41,743 bases of DNA, taken from contig CAITDJ010000086.1 in NCBI GenBank assembly GCA_903891085.1, positions 1 through 41,743 on the forward strand, given 5' to 3'. A program made the translations under genes and the position numbers. Within the stretch, counting starts at the first letter, position 1; each line of letters starts with the position of its first letter. The notes below the pieces were generated by a model. It saw only the letters and a list, made by a program, of their open reading frames with translations. It ran no database searches and had not been told where the DNA came from. This document shows positions 1 through 9,581 of this stretch, piece after piece. Source of the stretch: an uncultured Bacteroidota bacterium (GTDB taxonomy: Bacteria; Bacteroidota; Bacteroidia; Bacteroidales; F082).

Positions 1-63
1 ATTCGCCGAAGGCGAGAGTTGTGAATTGCTTTTAGATTGTATCTTTGAAATACTGAGCACATT

Positions 64-549
64 GCGAAGGCATGGGCTTATGATGCACTTGAGGTTGTGA
101 ATTGCTTTTAGATTGTATCTTTGAAATACTGAGCACATTCTCATTCTGTCATCAAAGAACGTGTCCATAGTTGTGAATTGCTTTTAGATTGTATCTTTGA
201 AATACTGAGCACATTACTAACTATGAGTTTTACTGGCACAACCACGTTGTGAATTGCTTTTAGATTGTATCTTTGAAATACTGAGCACATTAAAACAATG
301 AATCTTCACTTCCATGGCCGGGTTGTGAATTGCTTTTAGATTGTATCTTTGAAATACTGAGCACATTCCAATCTTGGGGTTATGCTAATAATACCTAGTT
401 GTGAATTGCTTTTAGATTGTATCTTTGAAATACTGAGCACATTAACGATTGCAAGAATTCGCCGAAGGCGAGAGTTGTGAATTGCTTTTAGATTGTATCT
501 TTGAAATACTGAGCACATTGCGAAGGCATGGGCTTATGATGCACTTGAG
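64..549 (+). repeat. Duplicated spacer block in the array
   Basis: The spacer at 64-93 is identical to the spacer at 520-549. The partial spacer at 1-17 equals the last 17 bases of the spacer at 444-473. Positions 1-139 and 457-595 are therefore identical over 139 bp, six units (456 bp) apart, and diverge at the next spacer. Either a spacer pair was duplicated within the array, or the contig edge is an assembly overlap. Confidence 0.9.
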
Positions 550-2827
550 GTTGTGAATTGCTTTTAGATTGTATCTTTGAAATACTGAGCACATTGTTGT
601 TCGACAAGTTTACACCAAACCAAATGTTGTGAATTGCTTTTAGATTGTATCTTTGAAATACTGAGCACATTCTGTTGTATTGGGCGCACCTCCATTATTT
701 AGTTGTGAATTGCTTTTAGATTGTATCTTTGAAATACTGAGCACATTCCATCGAAGCATTGACGATGGTGATGAACGTTGTGAATTGCTTTTAGATTGTA
801 TCTTTGAAATACTGAGCACATTGTAAATCTTTGCGGTACCTGGTACCTGCATGTTGTGAATTGCTTTTAGATTGTATCTTTGAAATACTGAGCACATTCG
901 TGTTCGCTACTTATGTGATGGCTCCGGCGTTGTGAATTGCTTTTAGATTGTATCTTTGAAATACTGAGCACATTTCGAAGCTGCCACTTCCGAATATCGA
1001 CCACGTTGTGAATTGCTTTTAGATTGTATCTTTGAAATACTGAGCACATTAGGATATTCCATAAGGGCTTCACGCCAGGTGTTGTGAATTGCTTTTAGAT
1101 TGTATCTTTGAAATACTGAGCACATTGCAATGAGAATTAATCACTTGAAAAATTAAGTTGTGAATTGCTTTTAGATTGTATCTTTGAAATACTGAGCACA
1201 TTCGGTGAGCTTGTTGGCAACTACAGCAGCAGGTTGTGAATTGCTTTTAGATTGTATCTTTGAAATACTGAGCACATTGCTGTTCGCTACATCATTTATG
1301 TGAGTGATGTTGTGAATTGCTTTTAGATTGTATCTTTGAAATACTGAGCACATTGAATTTCAGATCGATCATATCAATACTCTGTTGTGAATTGCTTTTA
1401 GATTGTATCTTTGAAATACTGAGCACATTTTTGCGCTTAAATATTGCAACGATCCGGTTGTTGTGAATTGCTTTTAGATTGTATCTTTGAAATACTGAGC
1501 ACATTCGGCACTGCCCAGCTAACAGGAGCCGGTAAGTTGTGAATTGCTTTTAGATTGTATCTTTGAAATACTGAGCACATTCTTTACTTTTAGTGATTGA
1601 ATACCTGAACCGTTGTGAATTGCTTTTAGATTGTATCTTTGAAATACTGAGCACATTATTCTCATATAGCCTGACACAACATCAGCAGTTGTGAATTGCT
1701 TTTAGATTGTATCTTTGAAATACTGAGCACATTCAGCCGAAGTGATTACCTGTCTGACTATTGGTTGTGAATTGCTTTTAGATTGTATCTTTGAAATACT
1801 GAGCACATTTTTCAACATAATCAGCATCATGTAGTTTATGTTGTGAATTGCTTTTAGATTGTATCTTTGAAATACTGAGCACATTGCTTCAGTTTCGGAG
1901 TCAAAACACCCCAATGTTGTGAATTGCTTTTAGATTGTATCTTTGAAATACTGAGCACATTCCACTCATAAGTTATGCCAAGAGGATGTCAGTTGTGAAT
2001 TGCTTTTAGATTGTATCTTTGAAATACTGAGCACATTCCTGATTTTACATTTGATTTCGCCTGTTCCGTTGTGAATTGCTTTTAGATTGTATCTTTGAAA
2101 TACTGAGCACATTAAGTGCCTCAACAATACTATCTGCCGTATGTTGTGAATTGCTTTTAGATTGTATCTTTGAAATACTGAGCACATTTTGTTGCTCTTT
2201 TTTCGCCAATGATTGTTTGTTGTGAATTGCTTTTAGATTGTATCTTTGAAATACTGAGCACATTAGAATTCGCCGAAGGCGAGTCAATACAAGGGTTGTG
2301 AATTGCTTTTAGATTGTATCTTTGAAATACTGAGCACATTTGTTGGTGGTACTTATCATTTTATGACAAAGTTGTGAATTGCTTTTAGATTGTATCTTTG
2401 AAATACTGAGCACATTTCTAAACATTAGGTCTGCCACTTCATCACTGTTGTGAATTGCTTTTAGATTGTATCTTTGAAATACTGAGCACATTCTTCAACT
2501 TCAAAGAGACAACATCAACCTTGTTGTGAATTGCTTTTAGATTGTATCTTTGAAATACTGAGCACATTTTTTGGACTGAGCGAAGACGATTTGGCTATGT
2601 TGTGAATTGCTTTTAGATTGTATCTTTGAAATACTGAGCACATTATACTTGAAGATGGTGAAAAGGAAGAGATTGTTGTGAATTGCTTTTAGATTGTATC
2701 TTTGAAATACTGAGCACATTATCGTAAACTAAATCACCATCATTTGTCCAGTTGTGAATTGCTTTTAGATTGTATCTTTGAAATACTGAGCACATTGATG
2801 AAGGCTACTCAAATGTCTGATACCCTG

Positions 2828-2856
2828 TTGTGAATTGCTTTTAGATTGTATCTTTG
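2828..2856 (+). promoter_or_regulatory. Promoter inside the CRISPR repeat (last copy shown)
   Basis: Every repeat contains TATCTTTG at repeat positions 23-30 (2849-2856 in the last copy), an exact match to the Bacteroidota -7 box TAnnTTTG. A TTG lies 18 nt upstream, at repeat positions 2-4, where a -33 element could sit. Transcription starting 5-7 nt after the box would begin about 10 nt before the spacer, so each crRNA could start from its own promoter, as is known for Neisseria type II-C arrays. The sequence match is direct; the activity is inferred. Confidence 0.55.
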
Positions 2857-2872
2857 AAATACTGAGCACATT

Positions 2873-2941
2873 GTACCCTGGTTTAATCAATTAAAGCTCA
2901 GTTTATTAAGCAATAAAACAAAAATGTAAAAAATGTTCAGT
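2873..2941. other. AT-rich segment flanking the cas2-proximal end of the array
   Basis: About 70 bp of AT-rich sequence lies between the last perfect repeat and the terminator. It has no reading frame. It could be an adaptation-guiding flank (leader-like), because the adjacent repeat is intact rather than decayed, but no known leader motif is recognised. Low certainty. Confidence 0.25.
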
Positions 2942-2977
2942 AAAATCCTTCTCTCTTTCAAAGGGAAGGATTTTTTT
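2942..2977. terminator. Two-way terminator between array and cas operon
   Basis: A hairpin with arms AATCCTTC (2944-2951) and GAAGGATT (2965-2972) is followed by seven T on the + strand and preceded by AAAA, which gives a short U tract on the - strand. It lies where the rightward array and the leftward cas operon meet and can end both transcripts. Confidence 0.8.
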
Positions 2978-2988
2978 ATTCCTATCAT

Positions 2989-4244
<1,256 letters not shown>

Positions 4245-4246
4245 GA

Positions 4247-4915
4247 TTATATCGAATTAAAATCATCGATTTGTGCAAGCTTTTCAAGTGACGTTTGATG
4301 TTGTGACAAGTATATCTCCAAACCATCAAAAAGTTTTAATAGTTTTATGTTTTCAGTAAATCCATGCTCTCCCGCAAAAACATCACGATAAGAACTATAC
4401 GTCCAAGCATTAAAATCATTACAAAAACCATGGTGCACAGGGTTTCTATGGACATAGATTACTGAATGAAGGAAATATTCCTTGTCAGTAATTGTTTGCC
4501 GTTTAAAGTTTTTAATAAAAAGTGAACCTTTGCGGTGATACACTTTATTGAATGATTGCGTATAGCAGCTAAACAGGTTGGCAAACTGTTTTGAAATATA
4601 TTTTAAAATTTCGCTGTCGCTGATATTAACAACACCTTTTCCAAAGTTTGGAACTTTGGAAAAGGTATTTTCGAAATTATTTTCTTTTTTTCGAATTATT
4701 TCTTCGATGATGTTGCGTTTTCGAATCCTGACAATGATATGAAAATGGTTCGGCATCAGGCAGTAAGCATATGTTTCAGCAATAGGATTGATATACAGTA
4801 GATACTTCTCAAGAAAATAGTAATAATTTGCTTCATGCAGAAAAATATTCTCAAAGCCATTTGCATGGTTGAAAATGTGATAACTGGTATCGGGTTTGAG
4901 AGCTGTCATTGTCAT
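4247..4915 (-). CDS. REP-associated tyrosine transposase (Y1/HUH) within the cas operon
   Basis: This 222-residue protein belongs to the TnpA-REP (RAYT) branch of the IS200/IS605-like Y1 transposases, which cut and join single-stranded DNA at hairpins. It has the opening YHIFNHANG, the HxH metal motif His57-Phe-His59 in LMPNHFHII, the segment HRKGSLFIKNF, and Tyr154 in YVHRNPVHHG. Tyr154 lies four residues before the NP, the position I recall for the catalytic Tyr of E. coli TnpA-REP. I chose the ATG at 4913-4915, one nucleotide after the cas9 TGA, with GGAG nine nucleotides upstream; an in-frame ATG at 4948 would overlap cas9 by 32 nt. The stop is two nucleotides before cas1. There are no flanking IS ends or tnpB. 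It is intact and translationally embedded in the operon. A role in adaptation is possible but unproven. Confidence 0.9.
   Translation of the reverse strand: MTMTALKPDTSYHIFNHANGFENIFLHEANYYYFLEKYLLYINPIAETYAYCLMPNHFHIIVRIRKRNIIEEIIRKKENNFENTFSKVPNFGKGVVNISDSEILKYISKQFANLFSCYTQSFNKVYHRKGSLFIKNFKRQTITDKEYFLHSVIYVHRNPVHHGFCNDFNAWTYSSYRDVFAGEHGFTENIKLLKLFDGLEIYLSQHQTSLEKLAQIDDFNSI
4634..4666. repeat. Perfect 15-bp inverted repeat inside the transposase gene
   Basis: Arms ACCTTTTCCAAAGTT (4634-4648) and AACTTTGGAAAAGGT (4652-4666) are exact reverse complements with a 3-nt loop. The element stays in frame and encodes part of TFSKVPNFGKG. It is the strongest hairpin I noticed by eye in the window and has the size of a REP-like dispersed palindrome. 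No second copy was found in the window. Confidence 0.9.
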
Positions 4916-4916
4916 C

Positions 4917-7900
4917 TCAATATTCTCCAACCGAAACAATTTTACCAATATGATTAATACGCACTTTAACTAAATCCTTCAATGGAGGTACGCTCTGGAT
5001 AAAACGATGTGTAATATTTAGAAGCAGCTTTTTGTTCTTTAAAGTTTCACCATCTACAGCCGTTGTTTCTAAATGATGATTAAAAACATAATTTTTCTTT
5101 GATAACTTCTGTACTCTAAACAAATTTGGGCTAACCAAATGATAATTTTCCAGGTTCAATAAATCAATATCCGATGGATTGAAACCGGTTTTTTCATTTG
5201 GAAAAACGAAATACTCATTTTGCTTCATACTGAACAGAAACTCCCACCCAAGTGTACTATTGAAACTTTTGTCAATAATGAACAAGCCCTGACTAACGCG
5301 TTCTGTTGCCTCAAAAAATGAAACTACTTTCTCTTGTAAGTTACCGTTTACATCCTTATAAATTGCTACATGGTGATTATTACCAGTATTAACAAAATCA
5401 ACTGGTACTGCATTACCCTCTTTATCCAACATCAAATTTCCTGTTTTATCCCGTTTGTCATGCAATGCAACCGAATTACTGATTCCTAAAATTGTTACTC
5501 GTTTGATAGCAATGCCCTTTTCTTTATTCAGCCAAATAGGATTCTCCTCTAAATTTGAAAATGCTTTCTTACTGTCACCCTTGTAATCATCTAAGCGATC
5601 CATAAGGATGGACTTAACCTTAAAATCAATTACCTTATCAATTTTCAAATCAGGTGAAACATCTTTCCGAATGGTATAAATAGTCTCAGCTGAAACAGAT
5701 TTAACTTTTTCAGGAACTTTTTGGGTATGCAAACTATCAATAAAAATTGGATTTTTATCCAGACTGTTCTTCCCCGTAAAAGCCTTTTTAGGGTTGTTTT
5801 CAAATTCCATCAATCGTTTCATTAATGCTTCGCGAAAACCTTTGTTTGCAACTTTCTGGATTTGATCTTCGCTAAATGCAGCTCCCACTTTTTCGACCTT
5901 CGTAACATATTGATTGATACTACCATAAACAGTTTCCAGATGTAATTGACCACGTGGCGTTAACTGTTTCTTTTTATTCACTCCATTTGACTTTTTGGTC
6001 ACATTGATATTAATGGTAGTCACTTTATTTTTAGCTTTTATTGATATGAGAGTGTTCTCCAGGTGTTTCTTAGCTTCTGATCTAAAATCATTCAGTGGCA
6101 TCGGTGGTATAAATTTCAATTTGCCTTTCTCGTCTCTATAAAGCTCCTTTGCTTCAATGCCATATATGCTTCCCGATTTGTCACTTCGCGCGTTTAAATT
6201 GTTAAGATATTGAATATGACTTCTTTTTGTAAAAGCAATAGTTAAAGCATCCATAGCATGATGCCGATGGTCATTGCGTTTCGTCCAATCTTTGATACGT
6301 CTGATTTTATGTCCTTCTCGGTTTTCAATTATTTCAGTCAATCCCAACTTGTCATATTTATCCCAATTTAATTCCTGCATTATATCAATTAGTTGCCAAT
6401 CCTCTCTTAGTCTGTCAGTTATAGAACCGGTTGTAGAAACCACATCTCTAACAAGTTCTTCTATAATATTCTTTGCTTTTTTTGCAATGTACTGGGTGTC
6501 TCTTAAATCACGGTTAATGAAATCGCTTGGTATATCAGCTCCTTTCATTTTCAATTTGTTATATTTTGATTTTGTAATTCTTTCAGCCTTAAATAGTTCT
6601 TCAATCCGGATTAAATAATCATCTAAACCTTCTTCACCACTTTTTCTTAACACAAAATCATAAGCAGTATCGTTGGCTTTTTCAATATTAATGCTTCTGC
6701 TTTCAATTGTTTTGTTCGAAAATGAATCATCAAAAAGTCTCGCCTGAGGAATTATGTGTTCAATATCAAATTCCTTGCTGAATAATTTATTTGGTGCAAT
6801 GTAAGTATTTGAATACAAGGTTTGGAACCCCCGATTTTCTAATTCAAGATAAAGTTTATACCGGATAATATCATTGCGGCTTACGTGAGCCAGACCAAAT
6901 TCATTTTGAAGAATAATCCTATATGCTTCATGTTCTGTCGTTGATTTATTGATTGCATTGGTCGCGTTTTCTCTTTCCTCAGCACTTTTCTTCAATTCAC
7001 GGGCCAACTCAATTCTGATTTCATCAGGTTTGAAATATTCTACAATTTTACCCTCTTTATCTTTAACGCTATACTCCTGAATAACAGCATTTATAACATT
7101 GATCATTTGATTCAATATTTTTTCAACAACAGGATTACGCAAACTGTTTTTTGGTAAAATATCTAAACAATCTTTTAGAACTTTACTATCGATTTCTTCT
7201 TTAGTTAACGAACTTTTAGAGTGTCTATAACCCGCGAATGTGCAGGCAACACTATATTCGTTACCTTCCTTCAAAAAAGGTAATATTTTTCGGATTGCTT
7301 TTGTACATAAGCTTCCATAATCTGGTTGAAAATTGATATTTGCTATTATGGTCGCATACTCCTTTTCAAACCCATAAAGCTGTGAAATTTTGTTAATTAG
7401 CTTTTCATCTCCGGTATTAGAATCATCACCCTCAAAAGAATAAATTAAATGCCACAATTTGTACATCGATTGATTCTCAAATTCCTTTCCTTCTAAACCT
7501 GAATTAAACAATAAAATGTCAGTATTGTATCCCAATCCAGCGAAAATTTGTTTGACATTCGCAAAAATATCATTTGAACACATTTTGGAAAAATCATATT
7601 CGCCATGCCCACTTAACTCAATTATTCTTTGATATGCCTTATAAAGAGCCGATTGGGTCCTATTTCCTTCTATTTCTTTAAAATTAAAATCCAGGTCCTT
7701 GTAATTTTCATAAAGCAGTTTTAAAGCATCATTCTTCGAAATTTTTTCTTTAAAATTCAATTCATTAAACAGGATTTCTTTCTCTTCTTGATTTAAGAAT
7801 CTTTTGGACCCATCTCTATCACTTAGTTGTATGTTATTGAGAATCTGCCAGATTTTAAATTCCTGAAACGCAGGTGAAGCCTTTGGACAAACTTTTAAAC

Positions 7901-9089
7901 CGACTGTTAATATTTTCTTGTTCCCTTCAATATCCACCTCAACTTTCCTGTTTTCAAATTCACAATAATTAATGAGTCCTTTTTGGCTCTTAAGTCTGCG
8001 CTGATAGAAAATTATAACATCACGTATTTCACCTTTTAGATCTTCGGTAAGCACTTTATGAAAGTTGGCTTGTGTTTCCCAAATAGCATTAAATTCATCC
8101 AAATAATCTTGTCGATAGAACACCTGGTTTTTCAATCGTGCATGCGGGTTTCGTTCTAATTGAGCCATTAAATACTGTCCGACCGTTTGTTTGTTAAAAT
8201 ATAACACTTTACTTCTATCACTTATGGAACCAAGATAACCACTTGAATTACTGATTATTCCGTTTAAATCACTAATTACAAACGCAACCTCCTGTTTTGA
8301 CAATTGATTCGCAAGTGCTTCAACCCGCCATCGATAAGCTTGTAGTCTTTTATCAGTATTTTTATTATCCGCTGTGAAAACACCGTATTTTGCTAGGAAG
8401 ATTTTTGTTGTAATCATTTTACCCTTCCCAACAATTTGTTTTTTAAACTCATCCGTCAATATTTCAGGTAGGAATTGTTTTTGAAAATTCCAGATTTTGT
8501 CATATTCAGCTTGTAAATCAGAGCGATAGAAATCAGGAATGTATTTTTTTCCTTCAGTCAAGAGCTGAAAAACAAATTGACCGGGAGTTAAGTTTTCATT
8601 ATATAGCTTTTTGGCAATTTCCATTCCATCAATTAATTGTCCTTCATCAGTTGATTTTTCTTTTCGACTGCTTTTATATCCACGCTTGCCATTAATCATT
8701 AAGAATACTCGTGCAAGTTGCTCTAAACTAACTTTTTCCACGACTGATAACGCACGTAAACGATATGTTTCAAAAGTTGTTCTATTACCATTCTCAGTAA
8801 GAATGGTTTCGTTTAAAATCAATCCTTTTTCTTTCAATATCTCAATCAAGGCGTTTTTTCGAAGTTTATAGCGTTGTAGATTTCTTCTCATGCTTCGTTT
8901 CAAAGTTCTAACTGCATTTGTTGTAATACTTTTCCCTTTTTCGAAATTTGTTAGTTCATCTACTGTTAGGGGATTTACTCTAACTCCAATCTTTACAATT
9001 GAGGATTTTTCATTTTCATTCTCACTTTCATTGACTAAAGCCCAGCCAATTGATGTAGTCCCTAAATCAAGTCCTAAAATCTTTTTCAT
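4917..9089 (-). CDS. cas9: CRISPR-associated endonuclease Cas9 (type II-C)
   Basis: This 1390-residue protein is the RNA-guided double-strand DNA nuclease. RuvC-I holds Asp8 in LGLDLGTTSIGWA, and an Arg-rich bridge helix follows at about 61-82. RuvC-II holds Glu694 in IRIELARE. The HNH domain holds His778 in DIEHIIPQ, Asn792 and Asn801, spaced as in SpCas9 (840, 854, 863). RuvC-III holds His944 and Asp947 in HHAMDAL. All nuclease residues are present, so the enzyme should be active. The length is at the large end of II-C, as in other Bacteroidota. The ATG at 9087-9089 begins directly with RuvC-I. It heads the cas operon and is divergent from the tracrRNA. No clear TAnnTTTG box was found for it. 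Confidence 0.98.
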   Translation of the reverse strand: MKKILGLDLGTTSIGWALVNESENENEKSSIVKIGVRVNPLTVDELTNFEKGKSITTNAVRTLKRSMRRNLQRYKLRKNALIEILKEKGLILNETILTENGNRTTFETYRLRALSVVEKVSLEQLARVFLMINGKRGYKSSRKEKSTDEGQLIDGMEIAKKLYNENLTPGQFVFQLLTEGKKYIPDFYRSDLQAEYDKIWNFQKQFLPEILTDEFKKQIVGKGKMITTKIFLAKYGVFTADNKNTDKRLQAYRWRVEALANQLSKQEVAFVISDLNGIISNSSGYLGSISDRSKVLYFNKQTVGQYLMAQLERNPHARLKNQVFYRQDYLDEFNAIWETQANFHKVLTEDLKGEIRDVIIFYQRRLKSQKGLINYCEFENRKVEVDIEGNKKILTVGLKVCPKASPAFQEFKIWQILNNIQLSDRDGSKRFLNQEEKEILFNELNFKEKISKNDALKLLYENYKDLDFNFKEIEGNRTQSALYKAYQRIIELSGHGEYDFSKMCSNDIFANVKQIFAGLGYNTDILLFNSGLEGKEFENQSMYKLWHLIYSFEGDDSNTGDEKLINKISQLYGFEKEYATIIANINFQPDYGSLCTKAIRKILPFLKEGNEYSVACTFAGYRHSKSSLTKEEIDSKVLKDCLDILPKNSLRNPVVEKILNQMINVINAVIQEYSVKDKEGKIVEYFKPDEIRIELARELKKSAEERENATNAINKSTTEHEAYRIILQNEFGLAHVSRNDIIRYKLYLELENRGFQTLYSNTYIAPNKLFSKEFDIEHIIPQARLFDDSFSNKTIESRSINIEKANDTAYDFVLRKSGEEGLDDYLIRIEELFKAERITKSKYNKLKMKGADIPSDFINRDLRDTQYIAKKAKNIIEELVRDVVSTTGSITDRLREDWQLIDIMQELNWDKYDKLGLTEIIENREGHKIRRIKDWTKRNDHRHHAMDALTIAFTKRSHIQYLNNLNARSDKSGSIYGIEAKELYRDEKGKLKFIPPMPLNDFRSEAKKHLENTLISIKAKNKVTTININVTKKSNGVNKKKQLTPRGQLHLETVYGSINQYVTKVEKVGAAFSEDQIQKVANKGFREALMKRLMEFENNPKKAFTGKNSLDKNPIFIDSLHTQKVPEKVKSVSAETIYTIRKDVSPDLKIDKVIDFKVKSILMDRLDDYKGDSKKAFSNLEENPIWLNKEKGIAIKRVTILGISNSVALHDKRDKTGNLMLDKEGNAVPVDFVNTGNNHHVAIYKDVNGNLQEKVVSFFEATERVSQGLFIIDKSFNSTLGWEFLFSMKQNEYFVFPNEKTGFNPSDIDLLNLENYHLVSPNLFRVQKLSKKNYVFNHHLETTAVDGETLKNKKLLLNITHRFIQSVPPLKDLVKVRINHIGKIVSVGEY

Positions 9090-9117
9090 AAAAAATAAAT
9101 TTTGGTGTTTTATGTAT

Positions 9118-9125
9118 TATATTTG
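9118..9125 (+). promoter_or_regulatory. tracrRNA promoter -7 box
   Basis: TATATTTG matches the Bacteroidota -7 box TAnnTTTG. A start 5-7 nt downstream falls at about 9131, exactly at the beginning of the anti-repeat, which supports both calls. The -33 element is not clear. Confidence 0.6.
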
Positions 9126-9129
9126 CGTC

Positions 9130-9207
9130 ACAATCTAAAGCAATTCACAATAAGGATTATTCCGTTGTGAAAACATCTAAGGCGGGGAAACTCGCCTTTT
9201 TCTTTTT
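9130..9207 (+). ncRNA. tracrRNA
   Basis: Positions 9130-9150 are complementary to the repeat segment that starts TTGTGAATTGC and ends AGATTGT, with one extra repeat base bulged (TTTT against AAA). After the anti-repeat comes AAGGATTATTCCG, which can form the short nexus stem GGA/TCC, then a terminator hairpin with arms AAGGCG (9179-9184) and CGCCTT (9193-9198) and a U-rich tract to 9207. The expected RNA is about 77 nt. It pairs with crRNA, is cut by RNase III in known systems, and loads Cas9. It lies divergent to cas9, as is common in Bacteroidota II-C loci. No tracrRNA search was run. Confidence 0.9.
9179..9207 (+). terminator. tracrRNA terminator
   Basis: A six-pair stem AAGGCG/CGCCTT with an 8-nt loop is followed by a U-rich run, TTTTCTTTTT. 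It ends the tracrRNA and is also its 3' hairpin. Confidence 0.85.
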
Positions 9208-9581
9208 AGCGTATGACTATAAATTCTATCATTGTTGGTTGTTTCTTTTAAGATTCTGATGTTTTATGATACGATTTTCGTTTCACAACGATCATCTAAT
9301 AAAAACATAAAAATGAAATGTTGTTTCAAGTTCAAATTTACAAAACTATTTTATAGATATTGCATGTAAAGTAAAATTATATTTAATTAAATCAGAATAA
9401 ATTACATAAAACTTCCCTAAGAACAAATTTCATTCTAACCAGCCTCCTTTTCGCATTTTCTGTAATATTAATAATCTCGGAGCCATACAAACTACCCATT
9501 TTTCTACTTCCCCAACCTTTTCTACCTGATAATTTCATACTTTTGCCATTCATCATTCCTTAACCGAAAACAGATTTATTT
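9208..9581. other. AT-rich intergenic region with lpdA promoter
   Basis: This 374-bp stretch has no gene. It is AT-rich between the tracrRNA terminator and lpdA. TACTTTTG at 9538-9545 matches the Bacteroidota -7 box and would start transcription at about 9551, 30 nt before the lpdA ATG. Nothing else is recognised in it. Confidence 0.55.

Larger units (their letters stand above)
1..2872 (+). CRISPR. Type II-C CRISPR array, 38 repeats
   Basis: There are 38 repeats of 46 bp that look identical. Each begins GTTGTGAATTGC and ends GAGCACATT. The first repeat is at 18-63 and the last at 2827-2872. They are separated by 37 complete spacers of 30 bp, except three of 29 bp (748-776, 1355-1383, 2114-2142). 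A partial spacer fills 1-17, so the array continues to the left. The repeat length and the GTTGTGAATTGC start fit Bacteroidota type II-C arrays. The 5' half of the repeat is complementary to the tracrRNA anti-repeat at 9130-9150, so crRNAs read on the + strand, toward cas2. The last repeat is not degenerate. Reading frames that cross the array are repeat artefacts. Confidence 0.98.

Noticed and set aside
336..2719. Many short reading frames on the - strand across 336-2719 with a shared peptide
   Set aside because: They come from translating the identical CRISPR repeats; spacers give the variable parts. No coding signal.
4247..4915. The transposase as a recent insertion sequence
   Set aside because: No terminal repeats, no interrupted cas gene, and 1-nt and 2-nt spacing with cas9 and cas1 argue for a settled operon member.
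9208..9581. Second tracrRNA or degenerate repeat near 9280-9300
   Set aside because: Only a six to seven base match to the repeat (CACAAC) is present, well within chance.
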